Shown in pieces: positions 23,874-35,062 of a stretch of 64,000 bases of DNA. The stretch comes from Gnetum montanum (taxonomy: Eukaryota > Streptophyta > Gnetopsida > Gnetales > Gnetaceae), in contig MNCI01011967.1 of the NCBI GenBank assembly GCA_015680685.1, positions 108,807 through 172,806 on the forward strand, given 5' to 3'. The notes under the pieces were generated by a model. The model saw only the letters and a program-made list of their open reading frames with translations. It was not told where the DNA came from and did not search any database. A program made the position numbers and the translations under genes. Each line of letters starts with the position of its first letter. Position 1 is the first letter of the stretch.

Positions 23874-26340
23874 ATGTCTTCTTCTAGAAAAAGCAATTCA
23901 CCACCTAAGGACCATATGAAGAACAGTCGGCAGTCAAAAATACATAACCAAAATCTGTCGGTTCCTCAACAATACTGAGTGGTATATACTCATTCTGATG
24001 AGTATATACCAGATTATACTTTTATCCTCCATCAAGAAGAACAGCTGCAATGGAGAGATTTGCAAGGTAACATCGTGTTACCACCAGATCGATCAGTCCC
24101 TAACATGCTCTTCCATGCTTTGGCACAGATTAGCATGACCAAATTATCTACTGAATACGTTGCGGAAGACTTTGGTATGAGGGATTCTCATCCCACAGAA
24201 GTACAACGTATCAAGGACTTAAGGCAGGAGAGCCAACATACATTGTTGAAGGGCAAAGGTCAGCATGTCCTAAGTGAAATCAGAGATGTTCCCCCTCCTA
24301 ATGATAGTGAGAAGGCGGGGTATCAGAACATACGCTCCACGATACATAACATTGGTTCTAATGCTCGTAAATGCCAACTGTTCACAGAGGGAACTATAAC
24401 ACATGACAAGGATGGGAACTTAGATCATCATCATGATTGGGGCTGAAGCCATAGACGAGAAGATAGGAAACATCAACATGACGATGGTTCTCCTTCTTCT
24501 TCCCCTTCTTCACATCACTCACCCTCTCCTTCCACCTCTGGGCATAGTCATAGAGAACATAACAGTGAGGATAGAGGTAGATAAAATGAGAGACCTCGAC
24601 GAGAGAGTTGAGAGAGAGGACAAGGACATGAATGAAGGGAAAGTAGGGAACAAAGAAGACATCACAGGCATCATGAAAGAGATGATCATGATGAGCCCCT
24701 ACTTGCAACCCGAAGTATGCTAAATATAACAGAGGTAGTTAGGATACCAAAAAGGCATTTAAGAGATAGCCAGATCAAGCACTTAGATATGAATAATATT
24801 CCATGCTTTGAGGGGGGATACAACGCTGATCCACAGCATCATTTATAGGCATTCCATAATGCCTACACCTTGTAGAACATAGATAACGAGTGGCAGAAAC
24901 TTAAGTTGTTTCTTAGGACACTTACCAAGGAAGTAGAAAATTGGTACCGATCCTTAGAATCGGAAACCATTAGGAGGTGGAGTACGGTGTTAGAACTCTT
25001 CAACGATAAATATCAAACATACTCCAGAGTGTCTAATTTGTGTAAGAAGATCCAAGGATGGAAGCAAGGTACTCATGAACCCTTGGATGCTACCATAGGC
25101 CACTACTACGCATTGTTACATTGTTGCCTAGGCCATGGCTATGAACAGCAGGATCAACTTCACCACATCGTAGATGGGATAAAGCATGAGACTTGAAGAA
25201 CCCTTGGGACTTATGCCCAAGGGAGGATATCAGAACTTAGAGCCCATGAAGTACATTGCTTGTTGGAACAAGTAGCAAAAGAAGAAGGTGAGCTACGCAA
25301 AAGAGAGAGTGCAGAAGAATACAACCGTGATCCCTCTCTTTGAACGAAGGGAGTGAGATTTTTTGATGAGGAGTATGAGTCACCACTTGAAGAGTTGGTG
25401 AACAAAAAAACCTTTCTGATCCAAAAACAAACAACTAAACTATCGGCTAAGATGGATTAATTATGGGATTCCTTAGACTCTAGACTCGAAACTGTCTTGA
25501 AAATTGTAGAGGAGTCTAAGGAGGAACGAAGTAGTGACAAGAACAAGACAAAGCAGAGAGATTCAAGCCCTGCACATAACAAGGGTAAGGGGAAAATTAC
25601 TATCTTCGATGAAGTTATGGATTCAGACACAAACGATGATGGTGGATGTGAGATCTACCAATATGACCATCCTAAGGGATGTTGTCTAATTATCTCACAT
25701 CTACAGGAGTCTGGGGTGTATGCGCTTAATCCAAGACTCAACCAATGGAAAACACCCCAAAGGTTACCTTATCCACAAGGTAGCCCAAGGTAGTTCCACC
25801 AACCACTAATGTACTATCCAAGTGGAACTCCACCACAACCCATCGGACAGCATCAACAGTGGCAATACCCACAATCATGGGGGATGCCACCACCAACACA
25901 ACAATACCCTTACCAGCAGCCTGATCCTTATGGTTATTATGTGTAGCTGCTGATTTATCCAGGTGACTCTATGGATCACATAAACCCTCCATGTTACTAC
26001 CAAGTTCAGGAGTATTTTAGGACTCCTCCTCTGGAAAACGCTCCATACCCATACAATCCTCCAAATCCATCCGCATCTCCTACGTTGGTAGCTCCACCGC
26101 CAACCACTCCAACAAGACCCAGAGTAATTCCCACTAAACCACAACAACCCTATATCATGAGGGCCCCCAATCCTAAATTCTCAGTTGGTCCTAACAATCA
26201 TACGCCAGAAAGATCTTTCTTTAGGACCAACAATCCAACCAAGCCCTTTCCTTCACAAGTGGTTGAACATCTGAACACCTCCATACCAAATAAGGTTTCG
26301 GGAAACCCTTCAACCGAGAAATTGAGGCCAATGCACACGG
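23874..26340 (+). pseudogene. gag: gag of A2, interrupted by stops
   Basis: Structural polyprotein. The ATG at 23874 ('MSSSRKSNSPPKDHMKN') opens the frame that continues through the whole gag, with the first stop (TGA) at 23976. The capsid-type domain lies at about 24810-25190 ('LFLRTLTKEVENWYRSLE', 'WKQGTHEPLDATIGHYYALL'). A charged segment rich in His, Arg and Ser (about 24450-24700) precedes it. A Pro/Gln/Tyr-rich tail (about 25790-26200) follows. Stops include TAG at 24846, 25791 and 25944. No classical zinc knuckle was seen. All parts stay in one frame despite the stops. Confidence 0.85.
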
Positions 26341-27060
26341 TTATGTTAACACATACCGTTACTAACTGGATAAAGGTAGGCCACCTTCCCAAGAAATTCT
26401 CTGATCCAGGAAGCCCCCTAATTTATCTCCAAGTCGTTGGGAATGAACCTCATAAGGCTCTTCTAGACTCAGGCTCTAGGGTTGACTTAATTTCACAAGA
26501 ATTGTATAAAACCTGGAACCTACCTCCACTCAAGAAGAGCAATATTCTCTTAGAGATGGCTGACCAATCCATCACTATTCCTTTGGAATAGGTTGAGGAC
26601 ATTATCACCACTGTAGGTGGTTGGTCGTACCCGGCTGATTTCCTGGTGATCCAAATAAACAATGACAAAGGGAACTTCTCGATAATAATGGGAAGGGCAT
26701 GGCTAAGCACAGTAGATGCATGCCTAGGAATTCACAATCTTTCCCTAGAAATATCCAAGAAAAATACCTTTGGAAAGATTGAGAAGAAGAAAGTTCCATG
26801 CATCGCATATAGTGACACAGGGTGCCATTGCATGCAGAAATCATGGGTGATGCAGAGTTTAACATTGCCTACATGCAATCGGTATGCACAAGACATTGAT
26901 ATACAAAAGTCCTTATATGCAGCAGCCACACAACAAGAAAACACCTAGTGGCTAATGGCTGACCAAGAGAAGAATTCAACGACATGCATGGAACTAACTA
27001 AGGGGATAACAAGCACTTACGTTGAAAGCATGGATGCACTTGAGTAGGTCCATGGCCAAC
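26341..27060 (+). pseudogene. retropepsin region of A2
   Basis: Aspartic protease that would cut the polyprotein. The active site 'ALLDSGSRVDLIS' has the Asp-Ser-Gly at 26466-26474 intact. The second half includes 'FSIIMGRAWLSTVDA'. The frame is the same as gag. Stops TAG at 26589, within the domain, and at 26946 and 27045 after it, mean no full protein is made. Confidence 0.85.
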
Positions 27061-27299
27061 TACCAGCCCTTAATCCTAAAAGCATTAACTGGTTGAAGTT
27101 GGAGATTCCTGAGAAGTTTAAACAAGAGCCCCTAGATTTAAAACCGTTGCCCACCGGTTTGGAATACATGACCCTTAAAAATAGAAAACTGGTAATCATC
27201 AACACAAAGCTTGCTCCCAAGCAAAAAGAGAGTTTGTTGAAGGTAATAAATAAGTGGTCAACAACCTTTTCCTAGTCATACCCTAAAATAACTAGAATA

Positions 27300-28010
27300 G
27301 ACCCTAAGATATGCTAGCATAGGATTTACACGGACCCCTCCATGAAGCCTCGCAAACAACTGCAGAGGCGATTGAATCCAAAGTTAAAACAAATAGTAAA
27401 AGATGAGATAGAGCAACTTCTCAAGGTTGGGTTCATTTGCCCCATTACTGATAGTGAATGGGTTAGCCTTCTTGTAATCGTACCAAAGAAAGGAGGCAAA
27501 TGGAGGGTATGTATAGACTTTAGGCTATTGAATATGGAAACCATCAAAGCTCACTTCCCATTGCCATTTGTTGACCAAGTCTTAGACACAATAGTAGGGC
27601 ATCGCTACTATAGTATTCTGGATGGGTATAGTGGGTACAACCAAATACGAATCGCACTAGAAAACCAAGCCAAAACAATGTTCACTAGTCCTTGGGGAAT
27701 GTTTGCATATAAGCAAATTCCTTTTGGCTTTTGCAATGCCCATGCCACATTCCAACAATTAGTTCTAAGCATCTTTCAGCAGCAAATAGGTAATGGAGTA
27801 GAAGTTTTTATGGACAAATTCTCCACTTATAGGAAGAGCTTTGATCAAGCCCTTGACCGGTTGGAGCAAGTATTAAAATGATATGTCAAAACCAACCTAA
27901 AGCTCAACTGGTAGAAAAACCATTTGATGGTTCAAGAAGGCATAGTACTAGGGCATAAAATTTCACAATTAGGAATAGAGGTGGACCCAGAAAAAATTAA
28001 AGTTATCCAA
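27300..28010 (+). pseudogene. pol: reverse transcriptase of A2
   Basis: The longest open stretch is 27342-27881. Blocks seen: 'IEQLLKVGFICPITDSEW', 'VPKKGGKWRVCIDFRLLN', 'AHFPLPFVDQVLD', 'SILDGYSGYNQIRIA' (first catalytic Asp kept), and 'FTSPWGMFAYKQIPFGFCNA'. The YMDD-equivalent at 27810-27818 reads Met-Asp-Lys, so the second active-site Asp is lost. The same site in copy A1 reads Met-Asn-Gly. Stops TGA at 27879 and TAG at about 27912 follow. Confidence 0.9.
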
Positions 28011-28029
28011 GGAATTACCTGACAACCGA

Positions 28030-28630
28030 AGACTGTCAAAGACATTTGGTCATTCCTTGGACACACTGGCTACTATACCAAATTTATTGAGAACTTCTCC
28101 AAAATTACCAAACCTTTGGTGGAATTAACAAAAAAAAGATGCACCATTCGAATGGACCAGGGAATGTGAACGAGCATTCCAAACTCTTAGATAAAGACTT
28201 TTGGAAACTCCCATTCTACAAGCCCCTGACTAGTCGAGGCCATTTCATATCATGACTGATGCATCCAATTATGCCTTAAGAGTTGTACTGACACAATTAG
28301 ATGAACAAAAATGACCTTATTACATCCATTGTGCTAATAAAAGTATCACTGATGCACAACTCAACTACAAGACTACAGAAAAAGAATTAATGGTTGTAGT
28401 GTTTGCACTGGAAAAATTTAGGCACTATGTATTGGGTTATAAAGTATACATCCACATGGATCATAGTGCAATTAGGTTCCTTATGAAAAAGCCAATGGTT
28501 AGTCCACATATCATACGTTGGTTGGTAATTCTTCAAGAGTTCGATTTAACAATAGTAGATCGCAAAGGCACCAAGAATGTAGTCGCAGATCACTTATCTC
28601 GGTTGCTTTGGGATAGCAAAGAGGATGAAT
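28030..28630 (+). pseudogene. pol: RNase H of A2
   Basis: Degrades the RNA template during reverse transcription. The connection block 'WSFLGHTGYYTKFI' is still in the gag/RT frame. After an 8-A run at 28130-28137 the sense frame shifts, and RNase H proper is read in the new frame. Its four expected acidic positions are visible: 'IMTDASNYAL', 'TEKELMVVVFALEKF', 'HMDHSAIRFL' and 'VVADHLSRL'. One upstream stop (TAG in 'APD*SRPF') lies before the first Asp. Confidence 0.85.
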
Positions 28631-28639
28631 ATGTTGTAT

Positions 28640-30050
28640 CTGATCATTTCCCTAATGAAACCCTCTTTACCGGTATGATAAATAATCAGCGCAAAACAAT
28701 AAATTAGTATAGTAGCATTCTTACTTATCTCATTTCCCAACAAACACCATAGGTGTTGGACTTTAGGAAGAAATAACAATTTCTTCACAAAGCCAAGTAC
28801 TTCATGGAAATCAAGGGACAACAATATAAAGTCTATCTTGATGGCTTGGTTTGATGGTGTGTGTCCGATAAGGATCAATTAAAAGTTCTCCAGGATTTTC
28901 ATGAGGGCCCCTATGGGGGTCATTATGCTAGGAGACGAATGGCTACCAAGGTCCTGCTTGCAAGATATTATTGGCCAACACTATTTCGAGATGCCCATCA
29001 TTTTTCCCAATCCTATGAATGCTACCAACGTGATGGTGGAATGACTACTAGAATGGAGGGTCCGTAAAAATGGATTCAACCTTTGGAACCCTTCGATATC
29101 TGGGGCATTGATTTTATGGGGCCTATTACACCGATGTCCAACAGAAAAGCATATATCATTGTTATTGTTGATTACTTAACCAAATGGGCTAAAGCAGCCA
29201 CAGTAATAGACTTCACATCATCTACGACTGCACGATTTATACAACAATAGATTGTAAATAGGTTTGGTGTGCCACGTGCACTCATCTCTGATAATGGAAC
29301 ACATTTTACGGGTGCAACCTTTCACAAATTAATGCAACGCTTAGGGGTTGAGCATAAATTGACCACACCTTACCACCCCCAAGCTAATGGCCAAGCTGAA
29401 GTTACTAACTAGGAGATCACAAGAATATTAATAAGAACAATTAGCAAATTTAGGCGAGAATGGAGCATGAAACTGAACGACGCTCTCTGGGCATACCGCT
29501 CCACTTGAAAGCTCCCTATAGGCTATTCTCCCTATGAGTTAGTGTACAGGAAACTACCAAAGCTCCCCATATAAAATGAGCTCCGTACACTATCCATGGC
29601 TTGTGACCTTCACCTAGACCTCAACCTAGCACAAAAACAACAGTTGGCAACTTTGAACATGCTAGACGAGAATAGATTGGTTGCACTATCGTTAAATAAG
29701 TTGTAGAAGGCACATAGTAAATAGTGTCATGACTTAAAGATTCGAAGGTTTAGGTACCAACCTAGAGATAAGGTCCTTTACTAGAATCCCACACATGTAC
29801 CACAACATACAAAATTTCAAACATTGTGGGAAGGATCCTATATTATTCATACAACCTTCCCCTCTGGAGCCATGATGATATACAAGCCTGACAACCCAAA
29901 TAAAAGGTTATTAGTTAATGTACAACAAACAAAGCCTTTCTGTGAATCAAAAATAGCCAGTACAAATTACACCTCTACTAGTGGGAAACCTCGCTCTCTA
30001 TTTCGGATCTCTCCCTTGCAATTTAGTCATGGGGGAAATGGCCACCTATG
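28640..30050 (+). pseudogene. pol: integrase of A2, catalytic triad preserved
   Basis: The zinc-binding end lies at about 28895-29020: His-His-Cys-Cys pattern 'DFHEGPYGGHYA' then 'SQSYECYQRD', where the first Cys of the pair is Ser. The core has 'GIDFMGPI' (Asp codon 29110-29112), 'ISDNGTHFTG' (Asp 29290-29292) and 'ANGQAEVTN' (Glu 29398-29400). This gives Asp-59-Asp-35-Glu spacing, as in active integrases. C-terminal 'KLPIGYSPYELVYRKLPK' and the frame 29824-30052 complete it. Several TAG/TGA stops break translation. Confidence 0.9.
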
Positions 30051-30052
30051 TT

Positions 30053-31440
30053 AATCACTAGAGGCCCTTAGTGGTTTTGATTTTTTGTCTCACACATTTT
30101 TTTTTTACAAATTTCTTTAACTTTTCTTGTTTTTTTAATGACATCGTTATACTATTTCATTTTGTGTGTGTGTGTGTGTATGTGATCCACTGTGTAAGTT
30201 TGTCACCCAATAAGTGTTTTTCATGATGGTTTGAACTNCATGTTTCCTCTAACTAAGGCCCTTCTCGCTTCCCATTCTCTCCTCATTTGTTGCATCGGAA
30301 TGGTGGTGACTCTTGGGGGCAGCATTCTTGTTACTCAAGGGGATGGATTAGCCAAATGCATTGATGCAAAGTCACTAGATGTGGTTAGTTTCATGCCAGA
30401 GTTGAAATGAGATTTGCCAAGTCACATTAATCATGAAATACACAAGGGGCTGTACACCACCTTGTTCTTGGGATTCCATTCCATTCTCTTCTCTCCATCC
30501 TTCTCTCCATTGTTCACCTCATTACCGGTTGTATCATTAATATATATTTTGGTAGATGCATTATTTTTTCTTTTAGGTAAATTCTTGTGGTTAAGACTTT
30601 AACTCTTGTTCCAACTGACATTCCCAGAGCCTACGAACTCTTTGAATGTGGGTTTGTCAGGGCATTAAGGGCATGAGCCTACTTTGGGGAGGACCCACTG
30701 ACATTCCTATTTGGTGCACCAGTTAACTTATTTCCCTTAACATTTTTGCAATCCATTTTATTTTTTTTTTCATCTTGACATCTATTTCATCGATGTCATA
30801 GTTGTCCCTTTTTATCTATCCTTCTTATTCCTTTTCTTTCTCCATTCTAATGCTACCGGAGATTCGTGATTAGTCATGGGGGTACGAGGCCCGATTTTTT
30901 CGATTTTCCCCTAGACCTAATTTTTTTGATTTTTTCCTAATCCCTACACCTTCTATAGTCACCATTAATATATCTCCATATCTGTATCAGCCATACCACA
31001 ACCTAGACAATGGACTTACACCGAAGCAAGGTATCAATTACATGATGATTCATTTACCCTTGCTAATATAAGACTATGTTGTGTGTGCATATGGAAATAA
31101 TGCAACAACATATTGGATCTAGAAGGAATGCTTGGAATGGAGTAGCGCTCGAAGCAGCTATGCAAGGAGCAAGATCGATGGTGCGCTTACGGATGGACAA
31201 CGAAAGGTGCAATCTTGGCGTTGGCAACAGCAAAACTTCTTTTCTCTTCTCTCTTTCTCAGCTGCCAAATGAGGCTTGATGTCAATGTAATAACATGTTC
31301 ATCCTTGTTGTCATGAACACCAGTTTGTTGAGTCTTGTAATGATGATTCATTCACATGTCATCCCATTAGTTTTATTTGAGTCAATAATCCCATACCTTC
31401 CCAATATTATTGTAAGGAACTCGAGGACGAGTTTTCATTT
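30053..31440 (+). other. 3' non-coding region of A2
   Basis: Long sequence between integrase and LTR without a convincing gene. It holds a (GT)n microsatellite at 30163-30179 and an N at 30238. Two extra polypurine-like copies of the 3' tract lie at 30024-30036 and 30871-30883. The region is shared with copy A1, so it is part of the family, not an insertion. Confidence 0.7.
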
Positions 31441-31453
31441 AGTCAAGGGGGTA
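31441..31453 (+). other. polypurine tract of A2
   Basis: AGTCAAGGGGGTA immediately before the 3' LTR, the expected plus-strand primer. Confidence 0.85.
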
Positions 31454-32303
31454 TGATGGGACATGATATAGCATCAGCTGCGATATCGCGTCCGATGCGA
31501 TATCGCATCCCCCATGATATCGCATACGCGATATCGCGTCTTCCCCTGCAATATCGCATACGCGATATTGGGGTGTGCCATCATATCTATAAATAAGAGG
31601 CGGCTCTCCCTTATTTCATCATCCTAGGCTAGAAAGTAGGGAAACTCTGGTAGATTAATCACTCCAAAGATAGAATATTTTCCATGTGCCGGCAGTAGGA
31701 GTCCTAAAGTGAATGGATCTTTATTTGAGCAAACATTGTACCTAAACACAAGTTTGTGTATGGCAATAAAGACAAGCTTCTTGGATAAACCTTGTAGTGC
31801 ATGGAATAGGATTTTATTTACTATTATTTATTACTTGTCATTTATTACCTATTATTTACTATTTTCTCTCTCAACCCTTCTCACCTAGTAAAGTGCCTCA
31901 GTACGACCACTTTGAGCATGTGCATTACGCGTGGTGATCCCAGCAATGATTAGCATTTGGTAGCTACGATTATATCAGTTCAAGGTGTGTACGGTAAGTG
32001 GGAATGGATTCTAACACTAGGTAATTTAGAATTAGTTCATTAGTTAGAGTTAGTAATTAGTTTCTCAACCCTTCAACTCAATAGCATAGGAAACATAAAA
32101 TATGAAAAGCATAAAAATCATATACCTTAGACTTGCTTAACCATACACCATGACAACTACAAGTAAGTCTAGGAAGACAACGAATAATTAACACTAAGTG
32201 TTCCATGGGGCATGTAGGCACTTAGTCTATGGAGTTTGACCTAATCACGCGTGCTACGCTCATATTCGTATGGTTGAGTGTAGGGGTACCTTGCCACTCA
32301 TCA
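31454..32303 (+). repeat. 3' LTR of A2
   Basis: 850 bp, TGATGGGACA...CACTCATCA. The GATATC cluster (31464-31570) is better preserved than in the 5' LTR, with repeated GCGATATCGC-type palindromes. TATA box CTATAAATA lies at 31587-31595. Confidence 0.95.
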
Positions 32304-32308
32304 CTAGT
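32304..32308. repeat. target site duplication (right), A2
   Basis: CTAGT, identical to 22876-22880. Confidence 0.9.
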
Positions 32309-32625
32309 CTATGTTATGGCCTATTAAGGCACAATTTGAGATATCATTGAATTATCAGGTACCTGGATGATAAATATGACCTTGTTATTGAGTGTAGAAG
32401 GTTGACAAATGTTAGAAATGGCTATTCATATGTTAAAACTTAACATCATATATCTGAATTCTGCTAAAATTAAGCTTTTTGAGGGTCTTAAGGAACTATA
32501 TCAAGAAAGGATTAAAAACTAATTTTTGAAGATTCATGGTATAGATTTAACATTACCATTGCATCTAGAAGGCTAAAATCTATAGGCTTCTAGAATCAAA
32601 AATTATGGCTTCTAAAGTTGAATAC
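32309..32625. other. no identified feature
   Basis: Original flank of the A2 insertion. A plus-strand reading ('LFEGLKELYQERIKN' near 32478) hints at old coding sequence, but no family is recognised. Confidence 0.35.
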
Positions 32626-32629
32626 TTTA

Positions 32630-32735
32630 GGTGTGGAAAACAAGATTTCCCAAGAGGTCATCCATCCAAGTACCACCCTAGAGTGAGTGTGCTTAATTAC
32701 AAAATTCTTATCTCACTTACTATTAAGGCACAAAA
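32630..32735 (-). ncRNA. degenerate 5S rRNA-derived stretch in repeat X (copy 2)
   Basis: On the plus strand, 'gatttcccaagaggtcatcc', 'atccaagtacca' and 'gtgtgcttaattac' followed by 'ttctta' align by eye with the reverse complement of plant 5S rRNA (blocks TTCCCAGGAGGTCACCCATCC, TAGTACTA, GCACGCTTAAC, GAGTTCT). About 100 bp match in order. It is too mutated to be a functional 5S gene and lacks tandem neighbours. Its twin at 12905 shows that it travels with repeat X. Confidence 0.65.
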
Positions 32736-33320
32736 TTCTTTTTTAGTAAATTTTTCTTCATGTTTTAAATTTAATTTTTACTACCTATTTTGCTAGTGTT
32801 TTCAAATTTCTCATTAACTAACATAAAATTTATGATTGACGGTATGGCCAACTAGTGGTGTCCATGGAACTTTGGGGAAAGTGGGATTCCAAAATTTTTA
32901 TGAAGCTCTATGGGAGGCAAGATTTCATGGTATCCACAGAGCTCCATGAGTGGCAGGATTTGCTGGTGCCCACAAAGCTTCATGGAAGGTGGAATTCCAT
33001 AGTGTCTATAATGTCTATGGAGCTTTGTTGGAGGTAGAATTTCATGATGTTCATGGAGCTCCATGGAAGGTGGGATTCCATAGTTTCTATGAAACTTTAT
33101 GGGAGTTAAGATTCCATGGTATCCACGGTGCCCATGAAGTTCCATGGACTACTAAAATTTCTAGCAACTATGTAGGCTACAAAGGTGGAACTGTTGATGA
33201 CAATGGCATAGGCAATGGTAGTGGTAGTTGGTAGTAAGAAAGGTGAAACTAGTGACAATGGTAGTTATGTTTATGGACAATGAGAAGAGAAATGGTGGTA
33301 GTGGAAAAGGTAGTGGATAA
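32736..33320. repeat. dispersed repeat X, copy 2, left part
   Basis: Continues from the 5S-like stretch through the 36-bp array to a 'gacaatggtagttatg' purine-rich zone. It is interrupted at 33320 by the Copia insertion and resumes at 38920. Confidence 0.6.
32846..33145. repeat. 36-bp tandem array (about 8 units)
   Basis: Units such as 'atccacagagctccatgagt' and 'gttcatggagctccatggaa' recur every 36 bp, with one longer unit. The unit length is a multiple of three, so frames stay open on both strands (minus 33145-32852, plus 32950-33234). The minus frame shows a 12-residue period like 'GIPPSMELHEHHEILPPTKL'. Coding function is doubtful, since openness can follow from the repeat itself. Confidence 0.8.
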
Positions 33321-33325
33321 TGCAA
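33321..33325. repeat. target site duplication (left), Copia element
   Basis: TGCAA, identical to 38915-38919. Confidence 0.9.
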
Positions 33326-33607
33326 TGATGGAAAGGAATAACAAAAATAGAGGGACAAAGGTGAGGATAATCTAGAATGAAAGAGAGAAGATTACATTAA
33401 GCTAATGCTCTATTTTTATTGCTTAAGTTCCACATACTATTCAATACTAAACTAGCCTATACAATGCAACTGAATTACAAAAAATCTTGGCACTATCTTA
33501 GCCTTGATCTCAAAATAGAAAAATAGAAAATCAACAAACTAACAAACTACAAATGAAAAAGTCAAGAAGCTATTAATACAGCTATCAAGTTGAATCATTC
33601 TCCAACA
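33326..33607 (-). repeat. 3' LTR of Copia element
   Basis: Plus-strand view TGATGGAAAGG...CTCCAACA. The adjacent 'ctctcccttaattcaaagtt' (33608-33627) is the reversed polypurine tract. Confidence 0.9.
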
Positions 33608-33627
33608 CTCTCCCTTAATTCAAAGTT

Positions 33628-34190
33628 TCATACACAAAGTTTAAGCCTAAAATAACCATGCTTGTCTTGAGGAAGGAACTTCATGAGAACATCAACAACC
33701 TGCTCATATGTATTATAGTACTTCAAGATAATTGATTCATTTGACATAAGATCTCAAATAAAATGAACCCAAATGTCAATATTCTTAGTTCTTCCACAAT
33801 AGTCTAGATTTTTTAACATTATAGTTGTAGCTTTGTTGTCACAAAAAATTTTAGTTGCTTCCTTTTTCTCTTATTAAGATCTGCAAGAATTCTCCTTAAC
33901 CAGATTGCTTGACATGCTAATTAGGTTGCAGCTACACATTTAGCTTCAAATGAATACAGGGAAACTATAGCTTGCTCCTTTGAACTCTAACATATGGTAG
34001 TTTAACCAAGATTAAAAATGTAACCTAAAGTGCTACTTCTATCTTTGATATTGCTTGACATGCTAATTAGGTTGCAGCTACACATTTAGCTTCAAATGAA
34101 TACAGGGAAACTATAGCTTGCTCCTTTGAACTCTAACATATGGTAGTTTAACCAAGATTAAAAATGTAACCTAAAGTGCTACTTCTATCT
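33628..34190 (-). pseudogene. pol: Copia RNase H, C-terminal end
   Basis: Read leftward: 'RSSTLGYIFNLG', 'SSKEQAIVSLYSFEAKCVAA', 'ACQAIWLRRILADLNKRKKE', 'IFCDNKATTIMLKN', and the end 'VDVLMKFLPQ'. It is continuous with the RT half at 35063 once the solo LTR is set aside. It contains the 146-bp duplication, which is not a multiple of three and so also shifts the frame. Confidence 0.85.
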
Positions 34191-34195
34191 TTGAT
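33904..34195. repeat. identical 146-bp tandem duplication
   Basis: 33904-34049 equals 34050-34195 exactly by eye. The unit ends with the target sequence ATCTT plus TGAT, the first four bases of the solo LTR, so the copying event came after the LTR insertion. It could also be an assembly artefact. Confidence 0.9.
34187..34191. repeat. target site duplication (left), solo LTR A3
   Basis: ATCTT, identical to 35058-35062. Confidence 0.85.
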
Positions 34196-35057
34196 GAGTG
34201 GCGAGGTACCCCTATGCTCAACTATACAAATACGAGCATGTATGTGTGATCCAGTTGAACTCTATAGACAGACTAGCTGTGGCACCTAGATAGTTATATG
34301 TTGATCATAGTTTGTTGTCTTCCCACCTAGACTAGTATTTACTTTTTCACATATGGTTTAGTCCAGAGTAAGGTGTCTGATGTGATTTCTAACACTAGGC
34401 TACTCCTAGAGACAATGAGAAATAATCCTGATTGAGCTAATAAACAATATGAAGTAAAATCTAAGCTAGCCTAAGTGCAATGAGCATCCATACTTAATCA
34501 TTTTTGTGCATCTTTAACCTTTTGTACTACTTCTGGGATTACCAAGCACACATTACTTGAGCACTACTAGCTACACTACTGGGTTACCAAGTAGTTACAC
34601 TTTAAATGTTCCTGATTAAGACGTATCCATTCCACATTAACAACAGGAATATTAAATGACAATAAAGAAATATTAACTAAGAAAAATAATAAATAATAAT
34701 TAAACAATTAAACAATTAAAAACTAAGTAAATGTTGTAATGATGGAGTAATCTTGATCTTTATTGTCGATTGTGTGCATGTCCAAGTACATCACACTCAA
34801 ACAAAGGTTCCGTACAATTACAAGCATCACACTATGGGCATGCACTTGGGAAAGAATTGAAAACTAAATAAGAACTAACAAAAATAATTAATCCTTGAAC
34901 TTACCAAAAATTCCCTTTCCTGTGCACCTGAGTGCCATATTTATAGGCCGACACATGAATCACAATATCATGTATTCGATATCATTATCCAGGTTGTGAT
35001 ATCCCATATCCAATATCGAGTATCCAATATTAGAGGCTGGCAAATCATGATTCATCA
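34192..35057 (-). mobile_element. solo LTR A3 of the A family
   Basis: 866 bp on the minus strand. The plus-strand view starts TGATGAGTGGCGAGGTACCCC, the reverse complement of the A2 LTR end, and ends GATTCATCA. It keeps a reversed TATA ('tatttata', about 34938-34945) and the GATATC-rich zone (about 34965-35035), with most CpGs lost. It is flanked by perfect ATCTT duplications with no internal region, as produced by recombination between two LTRs. Confidence 0.9.
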
Positions 35058-35062
35058 ATCTT
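35058..35062. repeat. target site duplication (right), solo LTR A3
   Basis: ATCTT. Confidence 0.85.

Larger units (their letters stand above)
22881..32303 (+). mobile_element. full-length Ty3 retrotransposon A2
   Basis: Complete 9.4-kb element: 5' LTR, tRNA-Asp-like primer site, gag, protease, RT, RNase H, integrase, 1.4-kb 3' region, polypurine tract and 3' LTR, bounded by CTAGT duplications. The RT form 'ILDGYSGYNQI', the tRNA-Asp-type primer and the long 3' region point to the plant non-chromovirus branch (Athila/Tat side). gag to RT lie in one frame and RNase H to integrase in another. The break is at an A run (28130-28137). About twenty premature stops make it non-autonomous today. The LTRs differ by scattered, mostly transition changes, so insertion is not recent. 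Confidence 0.95.

Noticed and set aside
24433-24723. Plus-strand open frame of 96 residues inside gag of A2
   Set aside because: It is out of frame with the flanking gag, which continues in another frame with the same composition as the rest of the polyprotein.
32630-32735. A functional 5S rRNA gene
   Set aside because: Too many changes, a single copy without the usual tandem array, and linked to a dispersed repeat.
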